36,981 nucleotides of DNA from positions 1 to 36,981 of the IMG/VR virus record IMGVR_UViG_3300032242_003122. One strand, given 5' to 3'. Shown piece after piece: positions 30,324-36,736 of the stretch. Position 1 is the first letter of the stretch. Every line of letters starts with the position of its first letter. The position numbers and the translations under genes are program-made. The stretch is from a virus. The notes beneath the pieces are model-generated. The model searched no databases, was not told where the DNA came from, and saw nothing but the letters and a program-made list of their open reading frames with translations.

Positions 30324-30852
30324 CTACTTTATTTTGGCCATACCCAAACTGTTTTGGATGAAAGTCAATTTTAGTATGCCAAGGAAGTAATTTATCAACT
30401 GCAGTAACGTTATCAACTAGTTTAATAAACAAATCTGATATATCAGGATTGACTTCATTAATTTTATCTATTATCTCGTCATACCTAACTTCATTGTATC
30501 TTGATACTTTTATTGCCCCATACACCCCACCATTAAATCCTGCCTTAGTTAGAGCTAATCCAAGTTTTAGATAATCCTCTAAGAAGTTTCTTGTATCAAG
30601 CTTTTCAAGTATAACATAAGCATCTTTTGGATTTTCTTTGGTTAATCCCTCTCTGTAAACGATTGGAAATAGATCTGGATGTTTCTTAAACATTGGAACC
30701 CATTTAGCTACATACTTAGCCTCACCCACCTTGATAACCTTAGTTGGATCGTTAGATGGATAAACAACATGTTCCATTCCTTGGCCTAGTATTTCCTTGT
30801 CCCTGGTTCGTAGCTCTAAAATAATTTCTTCAAGTATATCTGTTAGTTTCAT
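30304..30852 (-). CDS. Tagged kinase-like protein (182 aa)
   Basis: The start at 30852 is used because it gives the tag MKLTDILEEIILELR and lies 4 bases after the upstream stop. The rest reads as a compact kinase-like fold: a glycine-loop-like ILGQGMEHVVYP, the lysine strand KVIKVGEAKYVAKW, a hinge strand YVILEKLD, and near the end IDFHPKQFGY, which stands where the catalytic loop D-x-H-x4-N lies, then CLDV where the metal-binding D is expected. It is shorter than standard kinases, and the loop's usual N is replaced. I know related proteins in marine phages. Substrate unknown, possibly a host factor if it is injected. Confidence 0.68.
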   Translation of the reverse strand: MKLTDILEEIILELRTRDKEILGQGMEHVVYPSNDPTKVIKVGEAKYVAKWVPMFKKHPDLFPIVYREGLTKENPKDAYVILEKLDTRNFLEDYLKLGLALTKAGFNGGVYGAIKVSRYNEVRYDEIIDKINEVNPDISDLFIKLVDNVTAVDKLLPWHTKIDFHPKQFGYGQNKVVKCLDV

Positions 30853-30856
30853 AATA

Positions 30857-32590
30857 TCACCAAGCCCTGCACGACCAAAAACGAGCAGATGTACGAGGAC
30901 CTGGACTATCACAATGATGTCTGGCCCTAAAAGACTTTCTATGGGAAGGTATATTTTTCTTAATCTTCATATTAGGATCTCCAAAGTTTACTTTAACTAC
31001 CCTTCCTGCTGGATTTTTGACATAGACCGACCTTTTCTTTGGACCATCTGGTGTTAGGAAAGGTTTCCCCAACTGTACCTTACGACCATGATATTCAGCC
31101 TCAGTAATACAATTACAATTAGATTCAGTTATTAGTGTAGCATATTCACGAATAAACTGCTTGAAGTCTTGGAATTCCTGTATCGTCTCAACGTCATACT
31201 CATCGATTTCTTGATCAACAATACCTAGAATAACTTTAGGATTAGTTTTGTTAGCCTTAGCAAACATTAAACGGGTGTTGCCACCTACTAAGTAGTACTT
31301 ATTTGGCTCATACTGAAGTATTAAGGCAGGAGGAGTTTCTTCTGCATCTTCAATGCTTTTCCAGTCCTTACCGTAGTTATTGGCTAGTTTTATAGCTTCT
31401 TCTTTGTCTTTAATATAATATGAGTCAGTATTCTCTAAACGAGACCACATTTTGTCATCTAATGTAATTTCTTTACCATTCAATAAAGAATCACGGATAT
31501 CATCATAAGGTATGTCTAAATCATCTGAAGTACGTTCTATTTCCTCTGATTCAGATTCTATGTAGGATTCACGATCAGACATGTCAGCCCCTTCCTTTAA
31601 ACCAGACTTAAAGCCACATAGTGAAATAAATTCTTTTACATCAAGCTTTATACCTTCAGCCTTTAGCTGTTTGATCTGCTTCTTGGCTAATTCCTTTCTG
31701 TTAGTGATATCCTTAACTCCTCTGACGATCTCAGCGATTCCTTCGATCATATCTCTTTCGTCCTCCGGAGTTATATCATTCTCATTAATTGGAACGCAAT
31801 TAGGAACTTGTTTTCCATTTTTAATTTTACCTCCAACTTGTTTGTAGCCATCCCAGCAATCTTCGCATAATGCGTTCATTTCGCCTTCATTACATTTCTT
31901 CCAGGTTCCACCTTTGGATTTGTAGTTCTTTGCGGCCCAACCATTCGCATAAGCACTTGGATATACGTCAAACTTAGATTTAGCTAATGCTTTTGATGCT
32001 GACCACTTACCGGGATCATTTGGACAGTTTCTTTCTAAAAATAGATTTAGTTTTTCTTCTAGATTCATTTCTTCATTCTTTTTTTTTCCTGCACAATGTG
32101 CTTTTTGAGAAAATCCTTTTGGATGACTGCAGTCTATACTATTTTTGTATTTCTGACTCCAGCTTTCATTCTTTGGTTTTGTAGAAACATTTATGGGTGC
32201 CTTGCCTTGCCCAGCACTATCTTTGCCTCCTCTGTCAGCAGCGTTTTGTGCTTTTCTCTTTCTTTCAGTGGCACTCTCCTTTTCTTTCTTGCTCATGGTA
32301 GCAGCTTTGGCAGCAGGAACACACTTAGCGTATCCTTTCTTTTCACCTGAAGTTCCACAAGGGGGATGCTTGCCATTAACTTTTTTTCCAATGTTTACCC
32401 ACTTTTCTTTAAACCATTTACGAAGGTCTTCATTAACTGGAGTATTATCATGTCCACACTTATGACAAGTATAGGTATCAGTACCACCATCTGCTATATT
32501 CCACTGCCAGCCACACTTATCGCATGTAACTATACCGTCTTTTATACTCTCGTTAAGTATTATGTCAGAAAGTATGTCTGTTAACTTCAT
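30857..32590 (-). CDS. Tagged multidomain protein: zinc ribbon, repeated Cys modules, ParB-like domain, FRARHxC tail (577 aa)
   Basis: After the tag (MKLTDILSDIILNES, candidate cut after E14) come a zinc ribbon (C23-x2-C26, C42-x2-C45), a DUF5872-like stretch (KWVNIGKKVNGKHPPCGTSG to VPAAKAATMSKKEKE), a second related stretch (LNLFLERNCPNDPGKWSASK to KSKGGTWKK), then EDCWDGYKQVGGKIKNGKQV. About 340-460 has a ParB/Srx-like pattern ending YYLVGGNTRLMFAKA. The last 79 residues (499-577) form a conserved phage tail (RVVKVNFGDPNMKIKK, SFRARHHC, ARFWSCRAW). Possible protease cuts LITE-S and CITE-A (after E489 and E497) separate the ParB-like part from the tail. A DNA- or partner-binding role is inferred. 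Confidence 0.72.
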   Translation of the reverse strand: MKLTDILSDIILNESIKDGIVTCDKCGWQWNIADGGTDTYTCHKCGHDNTPVNEDLRKWFKEKWVNIGKKVNGKHPPCGTSGEKKGYAKCVPAAKAATMSKKEKESATERKRKAQNAADRGGKDSAGQGKAPINVSTKPKNESWSQKYKNSIDCSHPKGFSQKAHCAGKKKNEEMNLEEKLNLFLERNCPNDPGKWSASKALAKSKFDVYPSAYANGWAAKNYKSKGGTWKKCNEGEMNALCEDCWDGYKQVGGKIKNGKQVPNCVPINENDITPEDERDMIEGIAEIVRGVKDITNRKELAKKQIKQLKAEGIKLDVKEFISLCGFKSGLKEGADMSDRESYIESESEEIERTSDDLDIPYDDIRDSLLNGKEITLDDKMWSRLENTDSYYIKDKEEAIKLANNYGKDWKSIEDAEETPPALILQYEPNKYYLVGGNTRLMFAKANKTNPKVILGIVDQEIDEYDVETIQEFQDFKQFIREYATLITESNCNCITEAEYHGRKVQLGKPFLTPDGPKKRSVYVKNPAGRVVKVNFGDPNMKIKKNIPSHRKSFRARHHCDSPGPRTSARFWSCRAW

Positions 32591-32607
32591 GAAAAATATT
32601 TTAGTGT

Positions 32608-32641
32608 TTTGTATAAATATATTAAAATAGTATTATATTTG
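32608..32641 (+). promoter_or_regulatory. Bacteroides-type promoter for the + strand gene string
   Basis: TTTG (32608-32611), 22 bases, then TATATTTG (32634-32641), matching TTTG/TAnnTTTG with a spacer one base longer than usual. It precedes the gene at 32662 by 20 bases. Confidence 0.5.
32612..32620 (-). promoter_or_regulatory. Proposed late-promoter element ATATTTATA
   Basis: ATATTTATA on the - strand, 21 bases before the ATG at 32590 and lying inside the spacer of the + strand promoter. Confidence 0.45.
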
Positions 32642-32661
32642 CCGATGTAAAAATAAAAGTT

Positions 32662-32904
32662 ATGAAAAGTATGAAGACAATCATACATGTAAATCAACAC
32701 AAGATTAAAGCAAATGCTAAGAGTGGCACTAAAGATGCCGTTTTAACGTGTAAAAATTACAAGACGAACAATTATGCCAATGAGGTAATTATCTACGGTC
32801 AGGATGGCTTGGAAGCAGCCAGGGTGGTATATAGAGCAGACGATCCTTTGAGTTGTGGTGCAAGAGTCTGGATAGAAACAACTAACAAGATAGAATCGAT
32901 ATGA
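32662..32904 (+). CDS. Conserved small phage protein (80 aa)
   Basis: After three residues (MKS) it reads MKTIIHVNQHKIKANAKSGT, then LTCKNYKTNNYANEVIIYGQ and DDPLSCGARVWIET. The phrases IHVNQHxIKANAK and PLSCGARVWIET recur in many unrelated phages in my memory, always without function. The start may be the second Met at 32671. It is first in the + strand string behind the Bacteroides-type promoter, so it is likely early. It overlaps the next ATG by 4 bases. Confidence 0.72.
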   Translation: MKSMKTIIHVNQHKIKANAKSGTKDAVLTCKNYKTNNYANEVIIYGQDGLEAARVVYRADDPLSCGARVWIETTNKIESI

Positions 32905-33101
32905 AAAACGTAAAGAATAAGGTTTATTTGAAAATACAAGAAAGTAAGCTAACATCATATGATTTTATCTATAAAGCTTCTATAGAAGTTATAAAATACA
33001 ATAATAATGTTTTACAACTATTAGAACCCATACATGATCAGATAAGACATAGGGATGGGGTTTTTAATTGGGTGAACGTATTATTAAAATATAACAAATG
33101 A
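32901..33101 (+). CDS. Small early protein, unknown (66 aa)
   Basis: Reads MKNVKNKVYLKIQESKLTSY, then IKYNNNVLQLLEPIHDQIRH and a short end. Mostly helical and basic. It is coupled on both sides by 4-base ATGA overlaps. No family recognised. Confidence 0.55.
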   Translation: MKNVKNKVYLKIQESKLTSYDFIYKASIEVIKYNNNVLQLLEPIHDQIRHRDGVFNWVNVLLKYNK

Positions 33102-33277
33102 AACAGATATTCCTACAGGATACAATAAACTACATGTTTAGCTTAGATCAAAAAAAAGCACAAGAAATGTTTGAGTCTATGGGAATGGAACCTGAAGTGA
33201 AAACTATACAATCCAAGGAAGGTAGTGAATTAAGATATTACGTTTATAAGATAGAAGATGAAGAAGCTAATCTGTAA
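33098..33277 (+). CDS. Small early protein, unknown (59 aa)
   Basis: A frame starting at the ATG 33098 reads MKQIFLQDTINYMFSLDQKK, AQEMFESMGMEPEVKTIQSK, EGSELRYYVYKIEDEEANL. It overlaps the previous gene by 4 bases (ATGA) and the next by 20, the same packing as its neighbours, and the codons are clean. A helix then a strand pair. No family recognised. Confidence 0.6.
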   Translation: MKQIFLQDTINYMFSLDQKKAQEMFESMGMEPEVKTIQSKEGSELRYYVYKIEDEEANL

Positions 33278-33449
33278 GATCCTTGGTCATAAGTACCAAT
33301 ACAACTTTGCTTGGATGCCTAACAAAGCTCACTGCACAAGATGTGGTAAGAAGTGGAAAACTGAAATAAATCCATTCTATGGTGGAAATCCTATAGAGGA
33401 TGATATGCATATTTGGGTAGAAGATAAACAAAAAGATAATGAAAAATAA
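33258..33449 (+). CDS. Small zinc-finger-like protein (63 aa)
   Basis: Reads MKKLICKILGHKYQYNFAWM, then PNKAHCTRCGKKWKTE. The C-x2-C pair together with the earlier Cys and His (C6, H11) could bind one zinc. I know similar short proteins (GHKxxYNFxWxPNKxxCxRCGxxW) from phages and bacteria, with unknown role. It overlaps the previous gene's end by 20 bases and the next ATG by 11. The C-terminus is DKQKDNEK, recurring in relatives of this gene string. Confidence 0.62.
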   Translation: MKKLICKILGHKYQYNFAWMPNKAHCTRCGKKWKTEINPFYGGNPIEDDMHIWVEDKQKDNEK

Positions 33450-33681
33450 AACAGCAATGATGCAAATGCTTGAGTTCATCAATGATCTTGGCAATAATTA
33501 CGAAAGTAAGATGCATGCAGTCCTATGCCAGGAGAAAGCTATAGAGCTACTAGAGGAAGAGAAAGAGCAGATGATAGATTTTGCCGACAGATATGGTTTT
33601 GATGTTTGTCATTATGATTATGATAGAGCAGACGAATACTACAAACGAACTTATGGAAAAGAAGATAATAAAGAAAATTGA
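33439..33681 (+). CDS. Small phage protein, A-x2-L...Y-Y-x2-TYG family, copy 1 (80 aa)
   Basis: It has MQMLEFINDLGNNYESKMHA, QEKAIELLEEEKEQMIDFAD, and the ending ADEYYKRTYGKEDN. The same plan appears in the last gene of the window (36737): a helix, EKAIE/EQAKQME, then QMID/QIID and YYKxTYGK. The two are probably duplicates, and the similarity extends into the leader (TAAACAAAAAGATAATG). Related short proteins are frequent in Flavobacteria and their phages. Function unknown. Confidence 0.6.
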   Translation: MKNKTAMMQMLEFINDLGNNYESKMHAVLCQEKAIELLEEEKEQMIDFADRYGFDVCHYDYDRADEYYKRTYGKEDNKEN

Positions 33682-33934
33682 AAATGATGATTCAATTGCT
33701 GAAATAAATAGACGTAATTGGGGCCATTCAGAAATATTGGGCGGTAGACGAGATGAAAGAAGTGGTATGAGTTTTTGGGACTATATAATTACTTTTGAAG
33801 ATGATACTGTTTATAAAATGACTAGGACAAGACCTATTGAATCGGAAAGTAATGGATTTAACGTGGGTGATACTGTTACTTTTATCATAAAAGAAGATAG
33901 AATACAAAAAGTTAAACCTGTTACAAATAAGTGA
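33653..33934 (+). CDS. Small early protein, unknown (93 aa)
   Basis: The ATG at 33653 is used instead of the one at 33581, whose first 24 residues would lie fully inside the preceding gene. It reads MEKKIIKKIENDDSIAEINR, then SFWDYIITFEDDTVYKMTRT and GDTVTFIIKEDRIQKVKPV, a mostly beta, compact sequence with an acidic helix first. It overlaps the previous gene by 29 bases and the next by 4. No family recognised. Confidence 0.6.
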   Translation: MEKKIIKKIENDDSIAEINRRNWGHSEILGGRRDERSGMSFWDYIITFEDDTVYKMTRTRPIESESNGFNVGDTVTFIIKEDRIQKVKPVTNK

Positions 33935-34413
33935 AGCAATCAGAAAAGATCAATACAATGGAAAGTAATCAAAATGTATACATTCATCCAAGAGAAAAAC
34001 TAAAGGACTATTGTGAGTATGTGGGAACATATAAGCCAAATTGGGGTAATAAAAATAATCGTAATCGTGCTTGGTGCATTAATAAAAGTTTTTCCTATAA
34101 ATTACAAGATGACAATATTCCCTATATATGGAAAAAAGGATATTGTATTATAGGAGAAAAAATTAAAGTTAATGCTATAAATTTAACTATAGAAATTATC
34201 CCAAATCGTCTTACATTTGATGATTTTAATTCAAAACGTGCCTTGTTTGAGAGAGTTAAATATTTGTATGAATATTTGTGTAAATCAAATAATGAAGATA
34301 TTGAATCAGAACAACAAAAATATGATAAGCTTTGGAATGATATCTATGAAGAAATCACTTTTACCTTAGGTGGGGAAGTTAAAAAAGCATGGAAAAGAAA
34401 AAAACGGAACTAA
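33931..34413 (+). CDS. Small early protein, unknown (160 aa)
   Basis: The GTG at 33931 overlaps the preceding TGA (GTGA) and is chosen, but an ATG at 33958 (MESNQNVYIHPREK) is nearly as good. The rest is charged alpha/beta: KLKDYCEYVGTYKPNWGNKN, KGYCIIGEKIKVNAINLTIE and a helix EQQKYDKLWNDIYEEITFTL. No family recognised. It ends at the TAA that overlaps the start of the HNH gene. Confidence 0.58.
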   Translation: MKQSEKINTMESNQNVYIHPREKLKDYCEYVGTYKPNWGNKNNRNRAWCINKSFSYKLQDDNIPYIWKKGYCIIGEKIKVNAINLTIEIIPNRLTFDDFNSKRALFERVKYLYEYLCKSNNEDIESEQQKYDKLWNDIYEEITFTLGGEVKKAWKRKKRN

Positions 34414-35066
34414 TGGATAATGTAGAATGGCATACATTTTTTTATAATGGGCTGGAAACTAATATAGAAGCCACTAGATGTGGCAGGGTTAGAAGAGTTC
34501 CTAAGCATTGGATGAAAATTTACAAGCCAACCAAAGAAGTTTATTTTTCTACAGAATTAAAAAAAATATATTTTAAAGTTAGTTTTCGGTACAAATCGGA
34601 TAATTTAATTTCTACTCATGGATATATGGAAGTTCATAATATAGTTGCATCTATATTCTTAAATCATATAGTTGGTAATTATCGTACAAATGGCATTGTC
34701 GTTGATCATATTGATTCTAATCCACGAAACAATCATATTGATAATTTAAGACTTGTTACCCAAAGAGAAAATTTATCAAAAGAAAGGACAATTAAATCTG
34801 GCCTTCCTGTTGGTGTTACATACCATAAAAAGCATAAAAAATATCGTGCAAAAATGGTAGTAAAAGGAAAAACTAAATGGTTCGGCCATTATGATAATAT
34901 TGGTGAGGCATCAGAGGTTTATCAAGATGCATTAAAGGCATTAAATGAATTTTTAGAAAATACAGATAATAAGGGTAATACTGATGAATGGCATGTTTCT
35001 TATAGAGCAAAAATGAAAGGTAAACCATCTAAGATCGGAGAACAACTAGCAATACAGTTTAACTAA
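34413..35066 (+). CDS. HNH homing-type endonuclease with AP2-like domain (217 aa)
   Basis: Start at 34413 (TAATG overlap) chosen over the ATG at 34389. The N-terminus (WHTFFYNGLETNIEATRCGR) resembles NUMOD4-type DNA-binding starts. Residues about 70-130 hold the HNH nuclease signature: VHNIVASIFL, then VVDHIDSNPRNNHIDNLRLV. AP2-like strands follow (GLPVGVTYHKKHKKYRAKMV, WFGHYDNIGEASEVYQDALK). This is a stand-alone homing endonuclease, common in T4-like phages. It cuts a specific DNA site and spreads itself by repair. No interrupted gene or intron is evident around it. Confidence 0.85.
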   Translation: MDNVEWHTFFYNGLETNIEATRCGRVRRVPKHWMKIYKPTKEVYFSTELKKIYFKVSFRYKSDNLISTHGYMEVHNIVASIFLNHIVGNYRTNGIVVDHIDSNPRNNHIDNLRLVTQRENLSKERTIKSGLPVGVTYHKKHKKYRAKMVVKGKTKWFGHYDNIGEASEVYQDALKALNEFLENTDNKGNTDEWHVSYRAKMKGKPSKIGEQLAIQFN

Positions 35067-35082
35067 ATAATAAAAATTAATA

Positions 35083-35436
35083 ATGAAAAAATTTATATTC
35101 GTAACCATTGCTTTTGCATTACTAACACAGATCACCCATGCATCGGAAGTATTCTACTCGATAAGCATGAAGACAACACTAGACTATATAATATCTTGGA
35201 TATTTGCCATATCACTTGAATGTAGCATATTGATCTTTACAATCATTGGTAGAAGAAATACTGCCATATTCTTTGCTGTTGTATCATGGACAATAAACTT
35301 ATTGTACTATTGGTTTGACTTTGGGTTCAATCAAAAGTTTGTAGCTATGAATGTCATATCGCTAATCATTCCTATAACGATCTTCTTTTACTCTGAGTTG
35401 ATTCAAACAGACAAACGTAAAAATCTTTTAAAGTAA
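35083..35436 (+). CDS. Multi-pass membrane protein (117 aa)
   Basis: A positively charged start then a hydrophobic segment with an Ala-rich end (FIFVTIAFALLTQITHASEV), which may be a signal peptide. Hydrophobic helices follow at about 32-55 (TLDYIISWIFAISLECSILI), 60-80 (AIFFAVVSWTINLLYYWFDF) and 85-105 (FVAMNVISLIIPITIFFYSE), and a basic end. Probably an inner membrane protein with three or four helices. No family recognised. It is followed directly by another membrane gene, and they are likely co-expressed. Confidence 0.65.
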   Translation: MKKFIFVTIAFALLTQITHASEVFYSISMKTTLDYIISWIFAISLECSILIFTIIGRRNTAIFFAVVSWTINLLYYWFDFGFNQKFVAMNVISLIIPITIFFYSELIQTDKRKNLLK

Positions 35437-35437
35437 T

Positions 35438-35674
35438 ATGGAAGTAGTAGGATACCTTGCAATGGGTTTAAGTGTATTATCCTTTGCATTTAAGAAACAA
35501 AAATCAATTAGACTAGTAAATCTAACAGCTTGTAGTGTTTGGATAGTGTATGGGTTTATTATTGAAAACGAACCCACCATCATTGTAAATATAATGGTAT
35601 GTCTAGTTCATCTATATTGGTTTATTAATAGAGCAAAAAGAAAAGCTAACATAAGTAGAAAACAAATAATTTAA
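35438..35674 (+). CDS. YgjV/SemiSWEET-like small membrane protein (78 aa)
   Basis: Three hydrophobic helices: EVVGYLAMGLSVLSFAFK (2-19), LVNLTACSVWIVYGFIIENE (27-46), TIIVNIMVCLVHLYWFINRA (49-68), with polar loops. This plan (GYxAMxLxxxSF, then the LVNLxxxxxWxxYGFII loop) resembles the YgjV family and half-transporters of the PQ-loop class. Such half-transporters carry sugars or small solutes, but a viral one is unusual and no transport can be concluded. It starts 2 bases after the previous stop. Confidence 0.6.
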   Translation: MEVVGYLAMGLSVLSFAFKKQKSIRLVNLTACSVWIVYGFIIENEPTIIVNIMVCLVHLYWFINRAKRKANISRKQII

Positions 35675-35678
35675 AATA

Positions 35679-36317
35679 ATGGCATATCTTAATCATAACA
35701 TACCTACTATCAGGTGCATGATCCGCAATCAGTTTCTTTTCAATCATACTGAGGGAGAATACGAGTATACTAACTGCGATGTACATACTGTAGCATCAAT
35801 GGAAGGTATGACTCCGGTATTTGAAGCATTCCTTGAGAATGGCGTAAACTGGACAAGAAGACCTCTACATGCTTTCTGCTGGAAGAAGGATGCTCCTGTT
35901 CACCCGTTAACCGATCACATATACTGGGATTGCTTTTCTAACTACTGTGATGTACAGATAAGGAATCGTTTGAGTGGACTACGAGCAGAACTGATCACAC
36001 CATCTGGTGCCAATAGAGAAGGGATCTATATGTTCACAATTGACTGGGGTTTTGAGAATAAGGCAGGTATGCTGGACGTATCCTTCTCGGAAACATTTGA
36101 GCATAAGTGTGCCCATCTGTTTAAGATGGATGATGGTAACTTCTTTGCATATCCTAACAACCGTATAGTTTGGAAGGATAAAGCCTGGACATCTAACAGG
36201 ATCACTAAGAACCCTGGATACATTATAGATCATAACATCTATTCTGTAGAGGGAGAAGGTAAGTACGAGAGTAATAATAACTACTTCACAGAGTTTACTA
36301 AACAACAAGACAAATGA
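35679..36317 (+). CDS. Conserved phage protein, MAYLNHNIPxxRC family (212 aa)
   Basis: The opening MAYLNHNIPTIRCMIRNQFL is followed by HTEGEYEYTNCDVHTVASME, RRPLHAFCWKKDAPVHPL, then YWDCFSNYCDVQ, then EGIYMFTIDWGF, and later EHKCAHLFKMDDGNFFAYPN with NNRIVW. I know this set of phrases from phages of diverse marine bacteria, always hypothetical. The base composition is visibly less AT-rich than its neighbours, so it may have arrived separately. The repeated His/Cys could form a metal site. Its stop overlaps the next ATG, and its C-terminus is encoded by the repeat TAAACAACAAGACA. Confidence 0.75.
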   Translation: MAYLNHNIPTIRCMIRNQFLFNHTEGEYEYTNCDVHTVASMEGMTPVFEAFLENGVNWTRRPLHAFCWKKDAPVHPLTDHIYWDCFSNYCDVQIRNRLSGLRAELITPSGANREGIYMFTIDWGFENKAGMLDVSFSETFEHKCAHLFKMDDGNFFAYPNNRIVWKDKAWTSNRITKNPGYIIDHNIYSVEGEGKYESNNNYFTEFTKQQDK

Positions 36318-36523
36318 CTGATGTAATATATTTTCAACCATCTGATATTAATCCTAAGTATTGTGAAGCAGGAATACTAGGAATTAATGATGAGGATCAC
36401 ATTTGGTATTTAGATGAGCCTTGTAAGGTATTACTAAAAGAGGTTAAAGTCATACCTAAAGAAAATGTAGTTTATAATAAGAAAAAAAGATTGTACGAAG
36501 TTAAACAACAAGACAATGACTGA
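36314..36523 (+). CDS. Small early protein, unknown (69 aa)
   Basis: Reads MTDVIYFQPSDINPKYCEAG, then EDHIWYLDEPCKVLLKEVKV and KRLYEVKQQDND. Its last residues are encoded by the repeat at 36502. It follows the 212 aa gene with a 4-base overlap and overlaps the next start by 8. No family recognised. Confidence 0.6.
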   Translation: MTDVIYFQPSDINPKYCEAGILGINDEDHIWYLDEPCKVLLKEVKVIPKENVVYNKKKRLYEVKQQDND

Positions 36524-36695
36524 AGATGAATTACATGGTGATATAGAATTGGCAATTATACGTTGGGTTATTGATAATACAAGAACAGCAGGTTCTTTAA
36601 CTAGAGAGATTATGTTAATGATTAAACAACATGAAATGGAAAAGGTTGTATTTGGGGAACTGGTAGAAAGAATTAAAAACGATATAGACTCTTAA
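36516..36695 (+). CDS. Small early protein, unknown (59 aa)
   Basis: A frame from the ATG at 36516, right after the leader repeat: MTEDELHGDIELAIIRWVID, NTRTAGSLTREIMLMIKQHE, MEKVVFGELVERIKNDIDS. All helical and amphipathic, mixed charge. It overlaps the preceding gene by 8 bases. The start shares ACTGA with copy 1. No family recognised. Confidence 0.6.
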   Translation: MTEDELHGDIELAIIRWVIDNTRTAGSLTREIMLMIKQHEMEKVVFGELVERIKNDIDS

Positions 36696-36736
36696 ATAGT
36701 AAATGAACTTGTAAAAAATAATTAAACAACAAGACA

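Noticed and set aside
30853-30912. Longer N-terminus for the kinase-like gene
   Set aside because: The extra stretch lies inside the coding end of the upstream gene; the tagged ATG at 30852 follows its stop by 4 bases.
31581-32584. Several + strand frames opposite the 577 aa gene
   Set aside because: They are hydrophobic shadows; the - strand frame has clear zinc and ParB-like motifs.
33581-33652. Longer start for the gene ending at 33934
   Set aside because: The first 24 residues would be wholly out of frame within the preceding gene; the ATG at 33653 gives a natural start and a normal overlap.
35979-36341. Antisense frame (120 codons) over the MAYLNHNIP gene
   Set aside because: The + frame carries conserved phrases known from other phages; the antisense frame has none.
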